Assembly: GCA_963921795.1 (NCBI GenBank)
Contig: OY997644.1
Coordinates: 661,753-725,752, forward strand
From: Nannobrachium achirus
Lineage: Eukaryota; Chordata; Actinopteri; Myctophiformes; Myctophidae
Direction: 5' to 3'
Length of the DNA stretch: 64,000 bases
Part shown: positions 61,577-64,000 of the stretch, in pieces
How the letters are laid out: each line of letters begins with the position of its first letter
Position numbering within the stretch: position 1 is the stretch's first letter
Notes under the pieces: generated by a model
Database searches by the model: none
The model's input: only the letters and a program-made list of their open reading frames with translations
Told to the model about the DNA's origin: nothing
Translations under genes and position numbers: made by a program

Positions 61577-61707
61577 AGGATATATGTCTCCATTCAGATA
61601 CGTCTCCATGCCAACAGTGACTTATTTTTATTCCATAGAGGTTAGGGTTAGGTAAGAGATAGGATTAGTCGAAAATGAGACATATGTCTGAATGGAGACA
61701 TGTATAT
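61577..61707. repeat. Inverted-repeat element with GTCTCCATTC ends
   Basis: ATATATGTCTCCATTCAGATA is inverted as ATGTCTGAATGGAGACATGTATAT; the centre holds GGTTAGGGTTAGG. The element at 63530-63697 is of the same kind. Confidence 0.75.
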
Positions 61708-61709
61708 TA

Positions 61710-62340
61710 ACTTGATCCAGACAGATTTTTGATAGCCTACATGCAAAACGATGCTTGCAATATCATCAAAGACAATAAATAAAAAATAACACAGGAGGAA
61801 AAACTATTTGCAGTGCAAAGTTTGGATTTTATTTGTGGAAAAACACAATACAACTAATGCCATAAGCCTACTATACAAATTCAGTAGAAACACAAGATGT
61901 TTATAGCACTTTGAATTGCTACCTATATGACTGGTAATGATGCAAATGTCTAGATGAGTCTTCGGACTTATTGTGTTGCTACTGTATGGATTTTCTGTTT
62001 TACATATCAATGTTAAAACATACAATGCAGAACCATTATAACTTCCCCACAACCAGGGTTGCAAACATTGGACTGTTTACTCATCCGAGGTCTTCCTCCC
62101 TAAAGCTTCTTAACATATATATATTTTCCTGTGTTCTGTTGAATTTTGTGCATGTTTGATACTTTTATCAGGCTTGCTTTGATAGCATGCAATTTTCAGC
62201 CTTAAAATGGTGTAAAAAAAAAAAAAAAAAAAAAAAGTGTATAGAATTGATGATAGAAGTAAAGTAAGACATCTTTAATAATGACGTCTCTTCTTTAAAG
62301 GGATATTTCACTTTCAAAAAACGTTTGTATATGTGTATAT
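61710..62340. other. Intergenic, nothing recognised
   Basis: AT-rich with an A run at about 62214-62236. No gene seen. Confidence 0.45.
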
Positions 62341-62367
62341 GTATGCTGTATGCACAATTAAGCCAAC

Positions 62368-62560
62368 ATGCTGAGGAATGATGTTAAGATAAACTTGTTC
62401 AGAGCCTATTGTACTTCTCTGTATACTGCCCCTTTGTGGGTCAAGTATAAGACAAGCATTCAAAAGCTGCAGGTTGCTTACAATGAGTGTATGAGGATTT
62501 TAATGTTTTGTGAAGTAGGAGTGTGCACTTTTTATGCTCTTTGTGATTAGTTCACATAAT
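62368..62560 (+). pseudogene. LINE reverse-transcriptase fragment
   Basis: DVKINLFRAYCTSLYTAPLW and IQKLQVAYNECMRILM match the C-terminal wording of non-LTR reverse transcriptases common in fish. Only about 60 codons remain. Confidence 0.55.
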
Positions 62561-63529
62561 CCTGTCCTAAAGAATTAGCTAAGGTTTTTGATAGTGTGTT
62601 ACACAATTATACATTAAAGTGCAGTAAGCGATATTTGTGCTAAATATTTTGATGGCAATCAGTGTTTGTTCACTCAGTAACAGGGAGGCTTCCGTCTATA
62701 GAAGTTTTTAGTAAACAGAAGATGCATTTTGGGATAGAACTTTTATCCAGTCAGGAGAGAACTCACATTATACAGAATAAACATGTGAATTTGAAAGTGG
62801 TGATGAAAGTGAGCAGACAAACCATGTGAATTTGAAAGTGGTGACAAAAGAAGTGAGCAGACACACCTGGAACAATAACATTTAAGTTGATAAATGGATA
62901 TACTCTGCTGATTGGCTGAAAAATGCTGAGTGCTGTTTTGAACAACACTTTGTTTTAACATTCGAGGGATGTGAATAATTGTCCACCACATGGCATGTGT
63001 TATGTAGACAAAGCATGACAATACAAGTGCATAAAGTAAAGTGACAAATGGAACATTTATTTTGCAACTCAGTGCTGACTAAGGAGTGTGGGGCATATGT
63101 TCCCCTACAGTAATATCTGCACATTATTAATCGAAGATTGTATTTCTTCCCTTCAAAAAGCAACCATATGATTTCCTTTAAAAGGTTATATACATCAACA
63201 CAGTCATGTCTCACAATGTACATCAACACTCAAATTAACATACTGGCGATTGTTACGTCACCTTCTAGGGGGAAAAGAGGATGTAACATGAATTGGTAGT
63301 GAAACCTGTTTTTATTCATAACTTAAGATATTTACATTATTTGAAATTGGAAAATACTACAAAATCATAAAGATCGACACACGGAGCAAATCAGGGAAAC
63401 AACCTTGAGTTTTAAACCACTAACCTAAACACAAAATAAAAGTTACAACAGAACCCTAATGCTTACCTGCTCTACTATAAACTACCAAAATAGGGCAAAT
63501 ACAAAAAGTTGGCTTCCGTGGCCGTGAAC
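62561..63529. other. Intergenic or intronic with a short duplication
   Basis: A 45-base direct duplication (CATGTGAATTTGAAAGTGGTG at about 62782 and 62824). Nothing else recognised. If gpi is transcribed through here, this is its intron. Confidence 0.5.
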
Positions 63530-63697
63530 GGGAGGCTCTCTCCATTCCGACATGTCGCCACTCCGAAATGGACTTCTTATTGTCGGAGTGGCGACACTCC
63601 CCATGGGCCTAAGGTTTAGGGTAGGGGTAGAGATAGGGTTAGTGTCGGAATGGAGACATGTCGGAAAGGAGACATGTCGGAGTGGAGAGATGCACCC
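63530..63697. mobile_element. Short inverted-repeat element with 9-bp direct repeats
   Basis: Ends GGGAGGCTCTCTCCATTCC and GGAGTGGAGAGATGCACCC are imperfect inverted repeats. GCCGTGAAC stands on both sides (63521-63529 and 63698-63706). A 9-base duplication is typical of Mutator-like elements, but the length alone does not prove that class. Confidence 0.75.
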
Positions 63698-63819
63698 GCC
63701 GTGAACATGTTAACTTAAGTTCTCATTAATGTCCTTAGACTGTGTGCAAAACTTTAACATTACAAAACTTAGTCAACCAACCCAAAAAACACATTTCAAA
63801 TGTTGTTGATGTTTTTTTA

Positions 63820-64000
<181 letters not shown>

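Noticed and set aside
63600-63660. Telomere-like TTAGGG words
   Set aside because: Only a few degenerate copies in the middle of small inverted-repeat elements (also at 61640).

Overview
The window is nuclear DNA of a bony fish (teleost). The reasons are intron-containing vertebrate genes with GT/AG borders, long CA, CTGT and CT microsatellites, a Ty3/gypsy element, an L2-type LINE with the GATA tail usual in fish, and a very high load of short hAT-type elements. I do not name a species. I recognise no bacterial genes, rRNA genes, free tRNA genes or CRISPR arrays.

Layout. 1-7400: the last ten exons of a single-pass membrane protein with a zona pellucida (ZP) domain, plus strand. Its introns and 3' end are full of inserted short elements, several with readable target-site duplications. 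7400-17300: no host gene that I can recognise; microsatellites, tandem repeats, a TTAA-flanked inverted-repeat element and MITE remnants. 17300-20600: a 3.3 kb unit with inverted arms of 300-350 bp around a broken gene for a nuclease-like, cysteine-tailed protein. 20600-24300: remnants of a gypsy element and of a ZMYM1-like hAT transposase. 25340-28050: a decayed multi-exon gene resembling the C-terminal part of HMGXB3. 28995-33377: two intron-containing transposon genes on opposite strands whose exons alternate along the DNA, a YqaJ-type exonuclease (+) and a THAP/DDE transposase (-). This pair is the ISL2EU (PIF/Harbinger-like) gene set. 33935-35852: exons of a Ulp1-like protease fragment that has lost its catalytic cysteine. 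37370-40900: a repeat mosaic packed with the palindrome CCATATATGG. 43085-46341: a 3' portion of a gypsy element with a long open pol frame. 46385-47847: an L2-type LINE. 49000-53050: more MITEs, a LINE tail and one isolated exon that encodes part of the ZO-1 (tjp1) ZU5 domain. 54256-58855: a gene with OB-fold and zinc-ribbon features like replication protein A, carrying two frameshifts and a 1.2 kb near-perfect palindrome in an intron. 63870-64000: one exon of glucose-6-phosphate isomerase, minus strand.

How the parts relate. The ZP gene, the tjp1 exon and the gpi exon are host sequence; nearly everything else with coding potential is mobile. A 60-80 bp hairpin with the core AGATCTACAAGC recurs about fifteen times from 4 kb to 57 kb, often at the centre of hAT-type MITEs. 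The 17.3-20.6 kb unit and the 37.4-40.9 kb mosaic share sequence, so they look like two members of one uncharacterised repeat family, one of which carries a protein gene. That family, the alternating ISL2EU gene pair and the large palindrome are the points most worth following up. All calls come from reading the sequence by eye; no database search was run.
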